A stretch of 64,000 nt of DNA from contig NZ_CAACUY010000016.1 of assembly GCF_900659615.1 (NCBI RefSeq), forward strand, positions 1-64,000, given 5' to 3'. Both the position numbers and the translations under genes were made by a program. The notes below the pieces were generated by a model. That model did not search any database. It saw only the letters and a list, made by a program, of their open reading frames with translations, and had not been told where the DNA came from. Of this stretch, positions 10,301-22,091 are shown in pieces; positions within the stretch are counted from its first letter, which is position 1, and the number at the start of each line of letters is the position of its first letter. The DNA comes from Actinomadura fibrosa (lineage in GTDB: Bacteria > Actinomycetota > Actinomycetes > Streptosporangiales > Streptosporangiaceae).

Positions 10301-13300
10301 CCGCCCGGTCCGCCCGCCAGCAGCGCCGGGTGCAGCGCGGCGTCCAGCAGGGCCGGGTGGAGGGCGAAGCCGCCGGGCTCCCCGGCCTCCTCCGGCAGGA
10401 CGACCTCGGCCAGCAGGTCCGCTCCGTCCCGCCAGACCGCGCGCATGCCCTGGAACGCGGGGCCGTACGCGTAGCCGGCCGCCGCGACGCGCTCGTAGAA
10501 GCCGTCCACCGGGAGCGGTTCGGCGTTCGCCGGAGGCCACTGGCCGCCGAGTGCCTCCGCCGTGCCGGACGGCTCCGGCGCCAGGACGCCCTCGGCGTGG
10601 CAGACCCACTGGTCGCCGGGACGGGAGAACAGCCGCATCGGCCGGCGCCCGTCGGCCTCGGGCGGGCTCACCACGACCTGGATCGGGAGGCCGCCGGAGG
10701 CGGCGAGCACCAGCGGCGCCCGCAGGGTCAGCTCCTCAACTCCGGAGCACCCCGCCTCGCCGGCCGCCCGGAGGGCGCACTCGACCAGCGCGGTCCCGGG
10801 CAGGAGGGCGGTGTCGAGGACGCGGTGCTCGGTGAGCCAGCCGCCGCCGTCGGCTGCGGGCAGCCGGCCGGTCAGGACGTGCGTGTCCCCGTCCGCGAGC
10901 CGCATCGCCGCGCCGAGCAGCGGGTGCCCGGCCGGGTCCAGGCCGAGGCCGGTGGCGTCGCCGGTCCCTCCCCGGGCGGCGGCGAGCCAGTGCTTCCGGC
11001 GCTGGAACGGATAGGTGGGGAGGTCGACGAGGCGGGGCGGCGGGTCGGTGGGGAACCAGGGGCTCCAGTCCACGTCGATCCCGCCCGCGTGCAGCCGCCC
11101 GAGGGCCTGCCCGAGGGCGGTGGCGTCCGGCCGCTTCCGGTCGAGCACCGCCAGCGCCCGCGCGTCGTCGACGGTGTGCTGCACCGCGGTGGCGAGCACC
11201 GGGTCCGGGCCGAGTTCCAGGAACACGCCGGTCCGGTCGGCGAGCCGGGCGACCGCCGGATGGAACCGCACCGGTTCCCGCACCTGCCGCACCCAGTACT
11301 CCGGGCCGGCGATCCGCGCGTCCGCCGCCTCGCCGGTCACGTTGCTGATCAGCGGGATGGACGGCGCGGCGAACGGCAGGCCGCCGATCGCGTCCGCGAA
11401 CTCCTCCAGCATCGGGTCCATCAGCGCCGAGTGGAACGCGTGGCTGACCCGCAGCCGCCTGGTCTTGCGTCCCCGTTCACGCCAGCCGGCCGCGACGCGG
11501 TCCACCAGGTCGGCCGGCCCGGAGAGCACCGTGCTGTCCGGGGTGTTCAGCGCCGCGACGCTCACGCCCTCCGGGACCGCGACCTCGTCGATCCCGGCCT
11601 GGACGGCCACCATGGCGCCGCCCGCCGGCAGCCGCCCCATCAGGCTCGCTCGCGCCCCCACCAGCCGCGCGGCGTTCTCCACGTCCAGCACCCCGGCCAC
11701 GTGCGCGGCGGCGATCTCACCGATCGAGTGGCCCACGACCGCGTCCGGCCGCAGCCCCATCGAGCCCAGCAGCCGCGCCAGCCCCACCTGGACGGCGAAC
11801 AGGGCCGCCTGCGCGTAGGCGGTGTGGTCGAGGACCTCGGCGGGACCGGAGAACGCCACCTGCTTCAGCGGACGCTCCAGATAGGGGTCCAGCAGATCGC
11901 ACACCTCGTCGAAGGCGGCGGCGAACAGCGGGAACCGCTCGTAGAGTCCCGCGCCCATCCCCACCCGCTGGGAGCCCTGCCCGGAGAACAGCCACACCTG
12001 CTCCCCGGCCACCGGTTCGACCGGCGTCCCGGCGGCCGCCGCCAGCTCCGCCGCCAGCTCCTCCCGCGCGGACCCGACCGCCACCGCGCGGTGCTCGAAC
12101 GACGCCCGCGACCGCAGCAGCGACCAGCCCACGTCGACCGGTTCGCCCTCCACGCCCGCCAGCAGGGCCGCCTGCGCCTCCAGCGCCGCCCGGCTCCGCG
12201 CCGACACCACCCACGGCACCGCACCGGCCGGGCGCCTCTCGACCGGTCCCGTTCCGGCCGGCCCGGCCTCGTCCCCGGACGCGGCGCCGCCGGCCTCCTC
12301 GATGATCACGTGCGCGTTGGTGCCGGAGGCGCCGAACGACGAGACCCCGGCGCGGCGGGGGCGGTCGTCCCCGGTCCAGGGCACCGGTTCGGTCAGCAGC
12401 CGCACCTCGCCCGAGGACCAGTCCACGTGCGGGCTCGGCTCGTCGATGTGCAGGGACGCCGGCAGCGTCCCGTGCCGCATCGCCATCACCATCTTGATCA
12501 CACCCGCCACACCCGCCGCCGCCTGCGTGTGCCCGATGTTGGACTTGATCGACCCCAGCCACAGCGGACGCTCCGGCGCGCGGCCCTGCCCGTAGGTCGC
12601 CAGCAACGCCTGCGCCTCGATCGGATCACCCAGCGTCGTCCCCGTGCCGTGCGCCTCCACCGTGTCCACGTCGGCCGTCGTGAGCCCCGCGGACGCCAGC
12701 GCCGCCGCGATCACCCGCTCCTGGGACGGGCCGTTCGGCGCGGTGAAGCCGTTGCTCGCGCCGTCCTGGTTGACCGCCGACCCGCGCACCACCGCCAGCA
12801 CCCGGTGCCCGTTGCGCCGCGCGTCCGACAGCCGCTCCAGCAGCAGCAGGCCGACGCCCTCGCCCCAGCCCGTGCCGTCCGCCGCCGCCGCGAACGACTT
12901 GCAGCGGCCGTCGGGAGCCAAGCCTCCCTGCCGGGAGAAGCCGACGAAGAGCCCCGGGGTGGCCATCACCGCGACGCCGCCCGCCAGCGCGAGGTCGCAC
13001 TCGCCCCGGCGCAGCGCGTCGGCTGCCAGGTGCACCGCCACCAGCGACGACGAGCACGCCGTGTCCACCGTCACCGCGGGCCCCTCCAGGCCGAGCGTGT
13101 AGGCGACCCGGCCGGGGACCGCGCTGCCCACGCCGGGCATCACGTAGCCCTCCAGCTTCGGGTCCCCGTCGGCCGCCCCGCTGGCGTAGTCGTGGTACAT
13201 GACGCCCGTGAACACGCCGGTCGGCGTCCCCGCGAGCGAGGTCGGGGCGATCCCCGCCCGCTCGATGGTCTCCCAGGCGGTCTCCAGCAGCAGCCGCTGC

Positions 13301-16300
13301 TGCGGATCGGCCGCCAGCGCCTCGCGGGGACTGATCCCGAAGAACGCGGCGTCGAACTCCCCCGCCTCGTACAGGAACCCGCCCTCGCGGGTGCGGCTCG
13401 TCCCCGCCCGGCCGGGGTCCGGGGCGAAGAGCCGCTCCAGGTCCCAGCCGCGATCGGACGGGAAGCCGCCGATCGCGTCCCGTCCCGAGGCCACCAGTTC
13501 CCACAGGTCCTCCGGAGACTTCACGCCACCCGGGTAGCGGCAGGCCATCGACACGATCGCGATGGGATCGTCCGTGCGCGCGGCCGCTCGCGCCGGAACG
13601 GCCGGGGCCTTCACGCCGTCCAGCCGCATTCCCAGGTGCCGGGCCAGAGCCCGGGGGGTCGGATGGTCGAAGACGAGCGTGGCGGGCAGGCGCAGCCCGG
13701 TCGCCGCCGCCAGCCGGTTGCGGAGCTCCACGGCCGTCAGCGAGTCGAACCCGAGCTCCTCGAACTTGGCCTCCTCGCGCACCTCGTCCGGGGAGGCGTG
13801 GCCGAGGGCGGCCGCCACGTGCTCGCGGACGATGCCCGAGAGCGCCTCGGAACGCGCGGCGGCGTCCAGGCCGGCCAGCCGCGCGGCCAGGGCGGGCGCG
13901 CCACCGCCGGACGCGGCCCGCCGCCGGACCCGCCCCGCCAGGCCGCGCAGCGCCGGAGGCAGCTCACCGGCGGTGACGTCGGCGACGTCGACATCCGCGG
14001 CCACGACGTTGGCCTTCCCGGACCGCCGGGCCGCGTCCAGCAGGGCCAGGCCGTGCTCGGCCGACAGCGGGCGCATCCCGCGGAGCCGGGCCCGGTCGCC
14101 CCTCCTCAGATGGGCGGTCATTCCACTCGCCTCGGCCCACAACCCCCACGCCACGGCCATACCGGGACGGCCGGCGTCCGCGCGGCGGGCCATCAGCGCG
14201 TCACAGAACGCGTTGGCCGCCGCATAGCCCGCCTGCCCGGCGTTGCCGATGACGCCGGCCGCCGACGAGAAGACCCAGAAGAACTTCAGCGGGACGTCGC
14301 GGGTCAGCGCGTGGAGGTTCCACGCGCCGAGGGCCTTCGGCCGCCACACGCGCTCCAGGCTCTCCGCGGTCTGCGACGTCAGGACCGCGTCGTCGAGCGC
14401 CCCCGCCGCGTGGACCACGGCCGCCGGCGGGCGCCCGTCCGGGATGGACGCCAGGGCCTCCGCGAGCGCCTCCCCGTCGGCGACGTCCACCGAACGCACG
14501 CCGACGTGCGCTCCCAGGCCGCCGAGCCTCTCGCGAAGCTCCGCCGCGCCCGGCGCCCGCTCGCCCTGCCGCGACAGCAGCAGCAGGCGGCGCGCGCCGT
14601 GCCGCCGGACGAGATGCTCGGCCACCAGCCCGCCGAGCATGCCCGTACCGCCGGTCACCACCACGGTGTCGTCCTCGGCGAGCGGCACCGCCGAACCGGC
14701 GTCACCACCGGAGCCGGTCACCCGGACGAGGCGGGGCACCAGAACCCGGCCATCGCGCAGCCGCACCTGCCCCTCCCCCGCGTCCACCGCCCGCCGCACG
14801 GCGTCCGCCACGGCATCGGCACCGGAGTCGGCATCGGCGTCCACGAGCACGAAGCGGTCCGGATGCTCGGCCTGGGCGCTGCGCACCAGCCCTTCCACTC
14901 CGGCGCCCGCGAGTCCGCCTCTGGTGACGAACGCCAGCGTGACGTCCGTCAGCCGCGGTTCGGCGAGCCATGCCTGAGCCGCTTCGAGGACGCGCGCCAC
15001 CGCGGCCCGCCCCTGCTCGGCGGCGTTCTCCTCGGTCCCGGTCGCGCCGACCTCCGCCAGCAGCACCGATGAGGACGGCGGGCCGGTCCGGAGCGCCGCG
15101 TCCACCACGCCCGCCCCCGCCGGCTCTGAACCGAGGACGACCACACCTTCGGCCGCGGTGTCGGTTGCGGTACCGGCCGCGGTACCGGCCGCGGCGAGCG
15201 GCGTCCAGTCCAGCGTGAACAGGCCGCTCGGGGCACCACCCGCGACGGCCGCCCGGAACCGCCGGCCATCGACCTGCCGCAGCCACAGTGCATCGACGGC
15301 CAGCACCGGCGCGCCCGCCGGATCGGACACCAGGAGGCGCAGCACACGCCTGCCCTCGTCCTGCTCCTCCCCCGGCGACAGGCGCACTCGCACGCTCCTG
15401 GCCCCGACCGCGTGCAGAGACACCCCGCTCCAGTCGAACGGAAGCCAGACCCGAGCGCCGCCGTCGCTTCCGTCGCCCTCGCTGCCGTCGCCTCCGCCGC
15501 TCGCGCCGCCGTTCGCGCCGCCGGAATGGTCGGCGAGCAGCGCGGGATGCAGCGCGGCGTCCAGCAGTGCGGGATGGATGCCGAACCCGTCCTCACCCCC
15601 GGCCGCTTCGGGCAGTTCGACCTCCGCCAGCAGGTCGTTCCCGTCCCGCCAGACGGCGCGCACGCCCCGGAACGCGGGACCGTAGCCGTACCCGGCCGCT
15701 GCCGCCCGCTCGTACAGCCGCTCGGCGTCCAGCGGCTCCGCGCCCGGTGGCGGCCACGCCTCCGGCGGCACCTCCCCGGACACGGGATGCGGCGCAAGGG
15801 TTCCCGAGGCGTGACACTCCCACTCACCGGCGGCCCCGCCGTCCGGCCGCGAATAGATCTGCACCTCGCGGCGGCCGTCCGCGTCCGCCGCCCCAACCGC
15901 GACCTGGACGCGCACCCCGCCCGATTCCGGCAGCGGCAGCGGCGCACGCAGCGTCAGATCGTCGATGCTCGCGCAACCGACACCGTCGGCGGCGCGCAGT
16001 GCCCATTCGACCAGGACCGCACCGGCCAGCACCGGCGTCCCCGACACCACGTGATCGCTCAACCACGACCCGGCGGAGGCCGCGAGACGACCGGTCAGCA
16101 GGAAGGCGTCGCCTTCGGCCAGCTCGACGGCGGCACCGAGCAGAGGATGCCCCGCCGCACTCAACCCGAGGCCCGTGGGATCGGCGGCCTTCAGCCAGCC
16201 CGTGGGCCAGAACCGCTTCCGCTGGAACGGATAGGTGGGCAGGTCGACGAGGGTGGGGGCCGGGTCGCTGGGGAACCAGCGGGTCCAGTCAACGCTGGTT

Positions 16301-19038
16301 CCGGCGGTGAAGACCGTGGCGGCCGCCCGGGTGATCTGGGTGAGGTCGCCATGGTCGCGTCGCAGGGTCGGTGCCGCGGTGACGCGCAGGTCCGCCCGGT
16401 CGGCGCACTCTTGGATCGGTGGCGTCAACACCGGATGCGGGCTGGCCTCGATGAACACCCGGTAGCCGTCGTGCAGGAGGGCGGTGAGGGTGTCGGCGAA
16501 GCGGACGGGCCGCCGCAGGTTGGTGACCCAGTAGGCGGTGTCCAGCGCGGTGGTGTCGATGCGCTGGCCGGTGACGGTGGAGTAGAAGGCGGTGTCGGTG
16601 GGGGTGGGGGTGATGTCGGCGAGGGCGTGGGTGAGGTGGTCGGTGATCTGGTCGACCTGCGGGCCATGCGAGGCGTAGTCGACATCGATGACCCGAGCGC
16701 GCAGCCCTTGTTCCTGCGCTGCGGTCACCACCTGCTGGATCTGCTCGGGCGGGCCGGAGATGACGGTGGCCGAGGGACTGTTAACCGCCGCGACCTGCAC
16801 CGCGTCCTGCGCTGTGTCCCGCACCGTGTCCGGCGCCGCATCCGGCGCCGCGTCCCGCACCGCATCCGGCGCCGCGTCCCGCCCCATGTCCGGCGCCGCG
16901 TCTCGCGCTACGTCCTGCGCTGTGGTGTTGAGGAGTGTTTGGACTTGGTCGGCGCCCGCGCCGATGGAGGCCATCGCGCCGCCGCCCGACAGCTGACGCA
17001 GTGCCTTGCTGCGGACGGCGACCACCCGCGCAGCGTCCTCCAAAGACAGCGCACCGGCCACGCACGCGGCAGCGATCTCGCCCTGACTGTGCCCGATCAC
17101 CGCCGCCGGAACCACGCCATGATCGGCCCACACCGCCGCCAGCGACACCATGATCGCCCACAGGACGGGCTGCACCACATCCACCCGGGCCAGCTCGGAT
17201 CCGTCACCGCCGATCACCTCCGACAGCGACCAGTCCACATGCGGGGCCAAGGCCTGCTCACACTCGGCCATCCGCGCCGCGAACACCGCAGACTGCCCCA
17301 GCAACTCCGCACCCATCCCCACCCACTGCGAACCCTGACCAGGGAACACCAGTACCGGGCCCGGGCCGCATTCGCCCACCACACCGGCCACCACATCCGG
17401 ATGCACCTGACCCGAAGCCAACGCCGCCAAACCCGGGCCTGGATCGTTGCCAACGACAACCGCGCGGTGCTCGAACACCGACCGCGACCTGACCAGCGAC
17501 CAGCCCACCTCAACCGGCGAGAGCTCCGCACGCGCCGCCACATGCTCCGACAGACGCTGCGCCTGCGCACGCAGCGCCTCCTCGCTGCGTGCCGACACCA
17601 CCCACGGCACCACACCAGCACTCTCGGCAGGCCCCCGCCCAGGCTCGGACTCAGGCTCGGGCTCAGGTTCGGGGGATTCCTCCACGATCAGGTGCGCGTT
17701 GGTCCCGGAGAAACCGAACGACGACACTCCCGCACGCCGCGGCCGGCCGACCTCAGGCCACGGCCGGGCCTCCGACAGCAGCCGGAGCCCGCTGGTCTCC
17801 CAGTCCACGTACTGCGACGGCTCGTCGATGTGCAGGGACGCCGGCAGCGTCCCGTGCCGCATCGCCATCACCATCTTGATCACACCCGCCACACCCGCCG
17901 CCGCCTGCGTATGGCCGATGTTCGACTTCACCGAACCGAGCCACAAAGGACGCTCCTCGGCACGACCCTGCCCATAGGTCGCCAGCAGCGCCTGCGCCTC
18001 GATCGGATCACCCAGCCTCGTGCCGGTTCCATGCGCCTCCACCGCGTCCACCTCGGAGGCCGCCAGTCCCGCACCGGCCAGTGCCGCGCGGATCACCCGC
18101 TCCTGCGAAGGACCGTTCGGCGCGCTCAGGCCGTTGCTGGCACCGTCCTGGTTGACCGCCGAACCCCGAATCACCGCCAGCACCCGGTGACCGTTGCGCC
18201 GCGCGTCCGACAACCGCTCCAGCAGGAGCAGACCCACCCCCTCGGCGAAACCGGTCCCGTCCGCCGACGCCGCGAACGCCTTGCACCGGCCGTCCGGGGA
18301 CAGCCCCCGCTGCCGCGAGAATCCGGTGAACACTTCGGGTGTGGACATCACCGTCACACCACCTGCCAAGGCGAGCGTGCAGTCGCCTTGGCGGAGAGCG
18401 TGGACCGCCAGGTGCGTCGCGACCAGCGACGAGGAGCACGCGGTCTCGACCGTCAGCGCCGGGCCTTCGAGCCCGAGGGTGTAGGCGACCCGGCCGGAGA
18501 GGACGCTCGGGGCGTTGCCCGCGTACCCCTCGGTCACCCCTTCTCCACGCGCGCCGTCGCCGGTGGTGGCCGTCCCCACGTAAACGCCGGTCGGGGTGCC
18601 TTTCAGCGAGGTGGGCTGCACACCTGCCCGCTCCAGCAGCTCCCACGCCGTCTCCAGAAGCAACCGCTGCTGCGGGTTGGCGTCGAGGGCCTCGCGTGGG
18701 TTGATTCCGAAGAACGCCGCGTCGAACAGATCCGCGCCCTCGATGAACCCGCCCTCACGCACATACGACGTCCCCGGATGATCAGGATCCGGATGATAAA
18801 GCGCCTCCAAATCCCACCCACGATCCACCGGAAACCCCGAAATCACATCCCGGCCCGCCGCCACCAGACCCCACAACTCCTCCGGCGAACCCACACCCCC
18901 CGGAAACCGGCACGCCATCCCCACCACGGCCACCGGCTCCCGATACCGCTCCTCCACCTCGTGCAGGCGCTGCCGCGTGTCGTGCAGGTCGGCCGCGACC
19001 CGCTTGAGGTAGTCGACCAACTGTCCTTCAGTCGCCAT
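7387..19038 (-). CDS. Type I PKS, two modules: KS-AT(mM)-DH-KR-ACP and KS-AT(mal)-DH-ER-KR-ACP
   Basis: The protein has 3,883 residues and an N-terminal docking coil. Module one has KS Cys201, AT Ser651 with YASH 788-791 (methylmalonyl), DH with His996 and Asp in LLDAALH, a KR with intact GGTGMLG and ALDD (B-type), and ACP Ser1766. It should leave an alpha-methyl double bond, the usual substrate for polyether epoxidation. Module two has KS Cys1995, AT Ser2438 in GHSIG with HAFH at 2533-2536 (malonyl), DH, an ER with the nucleotide loop [10 protein letters not shown] near 3270, a B-type KR (IVDD) and ACP Ser3758; it should give a fully reduced two-carbon unit. Both DH motifs deviate: DH1 has Ala for the Pro of HxxxGxxxxP and DH2 has Asp for the Gly. 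The 3' end couples to the next PKS by TGATG. Confidence 0.95.
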   Translation of the reverse strand: MATEGQLVDYLKRVAADLHDTRQRLHEVEERYREPVAVVGMACRFPGGVGSPEELWGLVAAGRDVISGFPVDRGWDLEALYHPDPDHPGTSYVREGGFIEGADLFDAAFFGINPREALDANPQQRLLLETAWELLERAGVQPTSLKGTPTGVYVGTATTGDGARGEGVTEGYAGNAPSVLSGRVAYTLGLEGPALTVETACSSSLVATHLAVHALRQGDCTLALAGGVTVMSTPEVFTGFSRQRGLSPDGRCKAFAASADGTGFAEGVGLLLLERLSDARRNGHRVLAVIRGSAVNQDGASNGLSAPNGPSQERVIRAALAGAGLAASEVDAVEAHGTGTRLGDPIEAQALLATYGQGRAEERPLWLGSVKSNIGHTQAAAGVAGVIKMVMAMRHGTLPASLHIDEPSQYVDWETSGLRLLSEARPWPEVGRPRRAGVSSFGFSGTNAHLIVEESPEPEPEPESEPGRGPAESAGVVPWVVSARSEEALRAQAQRLSEHVAARAELSPVEVGWSLVRSRSVFEHRAVVVGNDPGPGLAALASGQVHPDVVAGVVGECGPGPVLVFPGQGSQWVGMGAELLGQSAVFAARMAECEQALAPHVDWSLSEVIGGDGSELARVDVVQPVLWAIMVSLAAVWADHGVVPAAVIGHSQGEIAAACVAGALSLEDAARVVAVRSKALRQLSGGGAMASIGAGADQVQTLLNTTAQDVARDAAPDMGRDAAPDAVRDAAPDAAPDTVRDTAQDAVQVAAVNSPSATVISGPPEQIQQVVTAAQEQGLRARVIDVDYASHGPQVDQITDHLTHALADITPTPTDTAFYSTVTGQRIDTTALDTAYWVTNLRRPVRFADTLTALLHDGYRVFIEASPHPVLTPPIQECADRADLRVTAAPTLRRDHGDLTQITRAAATVFTAGTSVDWTRWFPSDPAPTLVDLPTYPFQRKRFWPTGWLKAADPTGLGLSAAGHPLLGAAVELAEGDAFLLTGRLAASAGSWLSDHVVSGTPVLAGAVLVEWALRAADGVGCASIDDLTLRAPLPLPESGGVRVQVAVGAADADGRREVQIYSRPDGGAAGEWECHASGTLAPHPVSGEVPPEAWPPPGAEPLDAERLYERAAAAGYGYGPAFRGVRAVWRDGNDLLAEVELPEAAGGEDGFGIHPALLDAALHPALLADHSGGANGGASGGGDGSEGDGSDGGARVWLPFDWSGVSLHAVGARSVRVRLSPGEEQDEGRRVLRLLVSDPAGAPVLAVDALWLRQVDGRRFRAAVAGGAPSGLFTLDWTPLAAAGTAAGTATDTAAEGVVVLGSEPAGAGVVDAALRTGPPSSSVLLAEVGATGTEENAAEQGRAAVARVLEAAQAWLAEPRLTDVTLAFVTRGGLAGAGVEGLVRSAQAEHPDRFVLVDADADSGADAVADAVRRAVDAGEGQVRLRDGRVLVPRLVRVTGSGGDAGSAVPLAEDDTVVVTGGTGMLGGLVAEHLVRRHGARRLLLLSRQGERAPGAAELRERLGGLGAHVGVRSVDVADGEALAEALASIPDGRPPAAVVHAAGALDDAVLTSQTAESLERVWRPKALGAWNLHALTRDVPLKFFWVFSSAAGVIGNAGQAGYAAANAFCDALMARRADAGRPGMAVAWGLWAEASGMTAHLRRGDRARLRGMRPLSAEHGLALLDAARRSGKANVVAADVDVADVTAGELPPALRGLAGRVRRRAASGGGAPALAARLAGLDAAARSEALSGIVREHVAAALGHASPDEVREEAKFEELGFDSLTAVELRNRLAAATGLRLPATLVFDHPTPRALARHLGMRLDGVKAPAVPARAAARTDDPIAIVSMACRYPGGVKSPEDLWELVASGRDAIGGFPSDRGWDLERLFAPDPGRAGTSRTREGGFLYEAGEFDAAFFGISPREALAADPQQRLLLETAWETIERAGIAPTSLAGTPTGVFTGVMYHDYASGAADGDPKLEGYVMPGVGSAVPGRVAYTLGLEGPAVTVDTACSSSLVAVHLAADALRRGECDLALAGGVAVMATPGLFVGFSRQGGLAPDGRCKSFAAAADGTGWGEGVGLLLLERLSDARRNGHRVLAVVRGSAVNQDGASNGFTAPNGPSQERVIAAALASAGLTTADVDTVEAHGTGTTLGDPIEAQALLATYGQGRAPERPLWLGSIKSNIGHTQAAAGVAGVIKMVMAMRHGTLPASLHIDEPSPHVDWSSGEVRLLTEPVPWTGDDRPRRAGVSSFGASGTNAHVIIEEAGGAASGDEAGPAGTGPVERRPAGAVPWVVSARSRAALEAQAALLAGVEGEPVDVGWSLLRSRASFEHRAVAVGSAREELAAELAAAAGTPVEPVAGEQVWLFSGQGSQRVGMGAGLYERFPLFAAAFDEVCDLLDPYLERPLKQVAFSGPAEVLDHTAYAQAALFAVQVGLARLLGSMGLRPDAVVGHSIGEIAAAHVAGVLDVENAARLVGARASLMGRLPAGGAMVAVQAGIDEVAVPEGVSVAALNTPDSTVLSGPADLVDRVAAGWRERGRKTRRLRVSHAFHSALMDPMLEEFADAIGGLPFAAPSIPLISNVTGEAADARIAGPEYWVRQVREPVRFHPAVARLADRTGVFLELGPDPVLATAVQHTVDDARALAVLDRKRPDATALGQALGRLHAGGIDVDWSPWFPTDPPPRLVDLPTYPFQRRKHWLAAARGGTGDATGLGLDPAGHPLLGAAMRLADGDTHVLTGRLPAADGGGWLTEHRVLDTALLPGTALVECALRAAGEAGCSGVEELTLRAPLVLAASGGLPIQVVVSPPEADGRRPMRLFSRPGDQWVCHAEGVLAPEPSGTAEALGGQWPPANAEPLPVDGFYERVAAAGYAYGPAFQGMRAVWRDGADLLAEVVLPEEAGEPGGFALHPALLDAALHPALLAGGPGGPGGEGAYLPFIWSGVSLWAREARSVRVRLTPVEPDGLRVTVTDAAGAPVLGVERLVLRPADPAQFRSPSRGVDGLFEVAWTPAREPAASAPVPADEPLVAEVGTADEALRRVRERLAGAGPGDERPLVIVTRGAVGERPDPDAAAVWGLVRCAQLENPERFVLLDVAEGADVATAVAAALGAGEPQAAVRDGGVLVPRLVRAGAPRELAGPAGARAWRLTAENTSTLEDVSAEACPEVLEPLRAGQVRIEVRAAGINFRDVLIALGMVPGFGGIGGEGAGVVVEVGPGVAGVAPGDSVMGLFGGAFGPLTVADARAIVPVPDGWDFRDAAGVAVAFLTAWYGLVDLAGLRPGESVLVHAATGGVGRAAVQIARHLGAHVYATASPAKHALLEEMGIDEAHRASSRDLDFEDRIRSATGGRGVDVVLNSLAGEFTDASLRLLAEGGRFLEMGKTDVREDPGVWYRAFDLVTDAAPDRIASMLAELRELFVSGRLRPLPVQAWPLGRAREALRHMSQARHTGKLVLDVPAAIDPGGTVLITGGTGALGPLVAEHLVRNWGVRHLTLVGRRGPGAPGAAELADRLDAEVTVVAADVGDPDAVRDLVAGIDPAHPLTGVVHAAGIVDDGLVTALTPERMAEVWRVKAGGAAHLHAATADLRLGLFVVFSSLAATSGSPGQAAYAAANAYCDALMARRRAAGLPGLSIGWGLWEPAGGMTGGLTGTDLRRMRTGGMSPLGAEQGLALLDGALEHGTAHLVAADLDVAGRPADTLPPLLRSLAPDAGTAHRAAANGHRKVDWAGQLAGLSPEDQQAMLLGLVRTHAASVLGHADPDALRADTQMKDLGFDSLTAVELRNRLSAATGLRLPAALAFTYPSPAAIAGHLRERLVPAQADPSAPVLGEVDRLEALIDRFGPDGPTRGRLAKRLEALLWRLSDSGADGTAVDDGALESASDDEMFELIDRELGSAMGSED
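16797..16925 (-). repeat. Expanded Ala/Asp-rich repeat inside the first AT domain
   Basis: Within the acyltransferase of the first module, residues roughly 705-747 form a low-complexity run built from RDAAPD and RDTAQD units, encoded by imperfect 12-24 bp direct repeats such as GTCCGGCGCCGCGTC. The neighbouring one-module PKS has only a short QDGVQDGV at the same place, followed by the same flanking sequence [16 protein letters not shown]. The insert lies in a loop between the serine elbow and the substrate-specificity motif, so the fold can probably tolerate it. Confidence 0.85.
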
Positions 19039-19366
19039 TCAAGGTCACCCAGCCATGAGCACGGTTCGTGACGGCCCGAGTCCCGTTGCGGCCGGCGCGG
19101 CATTTCCGCAACCGCCATAAAAGCAGCGGCAGTCACATCCCGCGCCGATCGAAGGAATACGAACCCGTCCCCGCCGGTGAGCGCGCGTCACTTCCGGTGG
19201 GGTCCTCGCCGGCTCCATCGTTGATGGCGGTTCTAAAGCAGCACCAAAGGTCGGCGGAAGGCGATGCGGGTTCCGGCGTAGGCTCGGCACGGAGGCGGTC
19301 GCACACTCCGTGTTGCCGCATGATGTAGCGATGTAGCCGACGGACCACGTAGGTGAGGACAGGGTG
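19039..19366. other. Divergent intergenic control region between PKS and type II thioesterase
   Basis: These 328 bp separate the divergent PKS (start 19038) and thioesterase (start 19367). They are less GC-rich than the flanking genes. No open frame on either strand looks coding and no perfect palindrome was found. Promoters for both directions must lie here, but no convincing -10/-35 pair stands out by eye. AGGTGAGGA at 19351-19359 is the thioesterase ribosome site. Confidence 0.6.
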
Positions 19367-20137
19367 ATGAGTGCTGCCAAGAAACTGTGGCTCCGGCGTT
19401 TCCACGAAGGCCCGGAGGACGGCGTCCGGCTGATATGTTTCCCGCATGCGGGAGGCGCGGCGAGTTGTTTCCGCCAGTTCTCCGGAGACCTTTCCGCGAG
19501 GCTGGAAGTGTGGAGCGTGCAGTATCCGGGACGCCAGGACCGGCATCGCGAAGAACCGATCCCGGACATCCTCGAACTCGCCCGGCGCGTCTCCGATGTC
19601 GTCGGCGCCCTCGACGACCGTCCGTTAGCGCTCTTCGGACACAGCATGGGGGCCACGGTCGCCTTCGAGGTGGCCCGCCGGCTGGAGGCGGAGGGCACCC
19701 CGCCGGTCGCGCTGTTCGTCTCGGGTCGGCGCGCCCCGTCGATCCGGCGTCCGGAGAGCGTGCGCCGGCGGGACGACCACGGTCTGATCGCCGAGATCAA
19801 GTCCCTGGACGGCACCGACGCTCGCCTGCTGGAGGACGACGACGTCCTCCAGATGATCCTGCCGGCCCTCCGCGCCGACTACCGGGCCATCGACGGCTAC
19901 GAGTACCGGCCCGGCGCCCCGCTCCGCGTCCCCCTCGTCGCGCTGACCGGGCAGGACGACCCCCGGACCGGCCGGAGCGACGTCGAGGCGTGGGCCGGTC
20001 ACACGACGGGCGCGTTCTCCCTCCACGTCATGCCGGGCGGGCACTTCTTCCTCGACGCCCAGCACCGCGAGGTCGCCGAAATCGTGGCCGACGCGCTGTC
20101 CCGGACGGCCGCGGAGCCCCGGTCCGCAGCGTCCTAG
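19367..20137 (+). CDS. Type II (editing) thioesterase of the PKS cluster
   Basis: A 256-residue alpha/beta hydrolase of the GrsT/RifR type. Ser93 lies in the nucleophile elbow GHSMG, the oxyanion motif FPHAGG is near residue 25, the acid is in TGQDDP and the histidine in PGGHFF. Such free-standing thioesterases strip stalled or wrongly primed acyl groups from ACP domains; they are usually not the chain-releasing enzyme. The ATG is preferred to the GTG one codon upstream because AGGTGAGGA is then 7 to 8 nt away. It points away from the PKS genes and converges with the exporter. Because no PKS here ends in a thioesterase domain, some role in release remains possible. Confidence 0.93.
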   Translation: MSAAKKLWLRRFHEGPEDGVRLICFPHAGGAASCFRQFSGDLSARLEVWSVQYPGRQDRHREEPIPDILELARRVSDVVGALDDRPLALFGHSMGATVAFEVARRLEAEGTPPVALFVSGRRAPSIRRPESVRRRDDHGLIAEIKSLDGTDARLLEDDDVLQMILPALRADYRAIDGYEYRPGAPLRVPLVALTGQDDPRTGRSDVEAWAGHTTGAFSLHVMPGGHFFLDAQHREVAEIVADALSRTAAEPRSAAS

Positions 20138-20184
20138 GCCGAAGTGCGGCGGAGGCCAGGGGACGCCCCGACCCGGCTGAACCG

Positions 20185-20210
20185 ACCCGGCCGGGTGGTT
20201 CCGGCCGGGT
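20185..20210. terminator. Bidirectional hairpin between thioesterase and exporter genes
   Basis: A perfect 10-bp inverted repeat, ACCCGGCCGG and CCGGCCGGGT, with a 6-nt loop, lies midway between two convergent stops. It is part of a direct duplication of CCGGCCGGGTGGTT (20187-20214). There is no T-run, as is usual for actinomycete hairpins. Confidence 0.65.
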
Positions 20211-20225
20211 GGTTCCGTTGATCGG

Positions 20226-21866
20226 TCAGGGGCCGACGTCGCGGCGCCGGAGCCCGAGGTAGCCGCCGGCCAGGAGCGCCGCGGCCACGGCCGTGAGGGC
20301 GAGTACCGGGACGGCGGAGAAGTCGTCGGAGGGGAGCTGGGGGGCGTCCTCCAGCGGGGAGATCTTCCCCGTCCAGTCAGGCAGGTCGATCGCGTCGGCG
20401 AACATCGCGATGAACGTGCTGTACCCGACCAGCGCCCAGGCCACGACGGCGGCGAGCCGGGGCGCCCAGCCCAGGCACAGTGCCGCCAGGCCGACGAACA
20501 GCCAGACCGCGGGCAGGTAGGCGAGCGCCATCACCGTCATGCGCGGTATCTGGCCGGCGTCGGAGACGGCCAGCGCGTACCCGATCCCGGTCCCGAAGCC
20601 GGTCGCGACCATCATCACCGCCGTCCCGCCCAGCGGCACGGTGAGGTGCCCGGACAGCCAGGACGAGCGGCTGACACCGGTCGCGAGGATCGGCTCGGCC
20701 CGTCCGGACGTCTCCTCGGCGCGGAGTCGCAGCGTGCTGACGACCCCGAACGCCGCCGCCAGCAGAGCGTTGATCACGAAGGCGAGGGCCAGGAACGAGT
20801 CGATGAGGTTCGCGCCGCCGCCGAGCACGTCGGCGACCTTCGGGTTGTCGGCGACGAACTCCTCCGTGCTGTCCACCATCGACCCGAAGGCCAGGCCCAT
20901 CAGCAGGACCCCGGCGGCCCAGGCGACCAGCGTCCACCGCTGGAGCCGCCACGCCAGCCCGGTCGGCGTGCCGAGGCTGGGGGACGCGGCGGCCCGCCCG
21001 GGGCGCGGCGGCAGCAGCCCGGCGGCGAAGTCGCGCCGCTCCAGCAGCGCGAACGCCGCCACGGTGAGCACCGCGGCGGCCAGCAGCGGGAACAGCAGCG
21101 GCCACCACCGGTTCTCGGAGTAGGGGAAGGTGCGCTGCGCCCAGCCGATCGGAGAGGCCCAGGACAGCGCCCCGTTCCCGACGTCCCCGATGGCGCGCAG
21201 CACGTACGCGGCGCCGAGCACCGCCGTGACGACCCCGTAGGCGGCCCGGACGCCCTCGAACACCTGGACCACGGCGGCCGTCAGCGCCGCGAAGAGCAGG
21301 CCGTACGCGGTCATCGCGGCTCCGACCAGCAGCGACCCGCCCGCCGGGAGGCCCGTCGCCACACCGGTGACGAACAGCAGCACGCCGGTGATGACGTTGG
21401 CCGTCAGCGCCAGGTACAGCGCGGCCACCACCGGGGCGCGCCGGCCGACCCGCGCCGACCGGATCAGCTCGGCCCGGCCGGTCTCCTCCTCGGTCCGGGT
21501 GTTCCGGCCGACCAGGAACATGTTCATCAGCGCGACCACGATCGCCACGTAGGTGAGGATCTCGAAGAGGACCTCCCCGCCGATGGTCTCAAGCAGGCGG
21601 GGCGGTCCGCTCATCGCGATGACCGCGGTGTTGTCGCCCATCGTCCGGCGCAGGTCCGCCAGATCCTGGGGGGTGTCGTAGAGCTTCTGGCTGCCGAGGG
21701 ACTGGTAGCCGAACAGGAACACGATGCCGTACAGCCAGCACGGCAGCGCGCGCCGCTCGCGGCGCAGCAGGAAGCGCAGCAGCGCGCCCGCGCCGGTGGT
21801 GCCGCCTCCCGCGGGACGGGGCCGTGCTCGCTCGGTCGAGGGATGCTCTCGCGTACTGGTGGTCAC
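20226..21866 (-). CDS. ABC exporter permease, tetronasin-resistance (TnrB3) type
   Basis: A 546-residue membrane protein with about twelve hydrophobic segments in two similar halves, each containing the repeated element (R)xEExxGRAEpI (TEEETGRAELI and AEETSGRAEPI), typical of the large fused permeases of actinomycete drug exporters. It partners the ATPase encoded just upstream. In tetronasin producers this pair gives self-resistance to a polyether, so export of the cluster product is the likely role. The start is GTG at 21866, with a GGAGAG site upstream. A 225-bp gap separates it from the ATPase, long for an operon but with no other gene. Topology is inferred from hydrophobicity only. Confidence 0.88.
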   Translation of the reverse strand: MTTSTREHPSTERARPRPAGGGTTGAGALLRFLLRRERRALPCWLYGIVFLFGYQSLGSQKLYDTPQDLADLRRTMGDNTAVIAMSGPPRLLETIGGEVLFEILTYVAIVVALMNMFLVGRNTRTEEETGRAELIRSARVGRRAPVVAALYLALTANVITGVLLFVTGVATGLPAGGSLLVGAAMTAYGLLFAALTAAVVQVFEGVRAAYGVVTAVLGAAYVLRAIGDVGNGALSWASPIGWAQRTFPYSENRWWPLLFPLLAAAVLTVAAFALLERRDFAAGLLPPRPGRAAASPSLGTPTGLAWRLQRWTLVAWAAGVLLMGLAFGSMVDSTEEFVADNPKVADVLGGGANLIDSFLALAFVINALLAAAFGVVSTLRLRAEETSGRAEPILATGVSRSSWLSGHLTVPLGGTAVMMVATGFGTGIGYALAVSDAGQIPRMTVMALAYLPAVWLFVGLAALCLGWAPRLAAVVAWALVGYSTFIAMFADAIDLPDWTGKISPLEDAPQLPSDDFSAVPVLALTAVAAALLAGGYLGLRRRDVGP

Positions 21867-22091
21867 TGGTCTTCTCTCCGTCCGGTTCTGGACCGTCCAA
21901 CGCCGGGAAGGCGATCTGCTGCCGGTCGTCCGCGCTCACCGGAGCCGTTCCGCGGCCGTGGGGTGCGGCCGCCGGGGACGCCATGGCGGGCGGGCCGGCA
22001 TGGCACCCGGGAACAGCGCCCGGAGCGGCGCGTCAGGACCGGTCGCGGCGGCGGGTCCGCCGGTTCGGGCGGCCCGCGCCGGTGCGGGCGG

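Noticed and set aside
9100-15072. Very long plus-strand open frames opposite the two-module PKS (also 15412-19071 and 2408-5917)
   Set aside because: They are antisense shadows produced by high GC at codon third positions; they are Arg/Gly/Pro-rich, have no domains, and the opposite strand is an unambiguous PKS.
19222-19235. A 14-base sequence TGATGGCGGTTCTA shared with 36007-36020 as a possible shared regulatory element
   Set aside because: Exact 14-mers are expected by chance several times in 64 kb of biased composition, and the contexts are unrelated.
21889-21899. TGGACCGTCCA as a second TetR operator before the permease gene
   Set aside because: Half-sites match, but the spacer is 1 bp rather than 3 bp, which would misplace a dimer; kept only as a remark.
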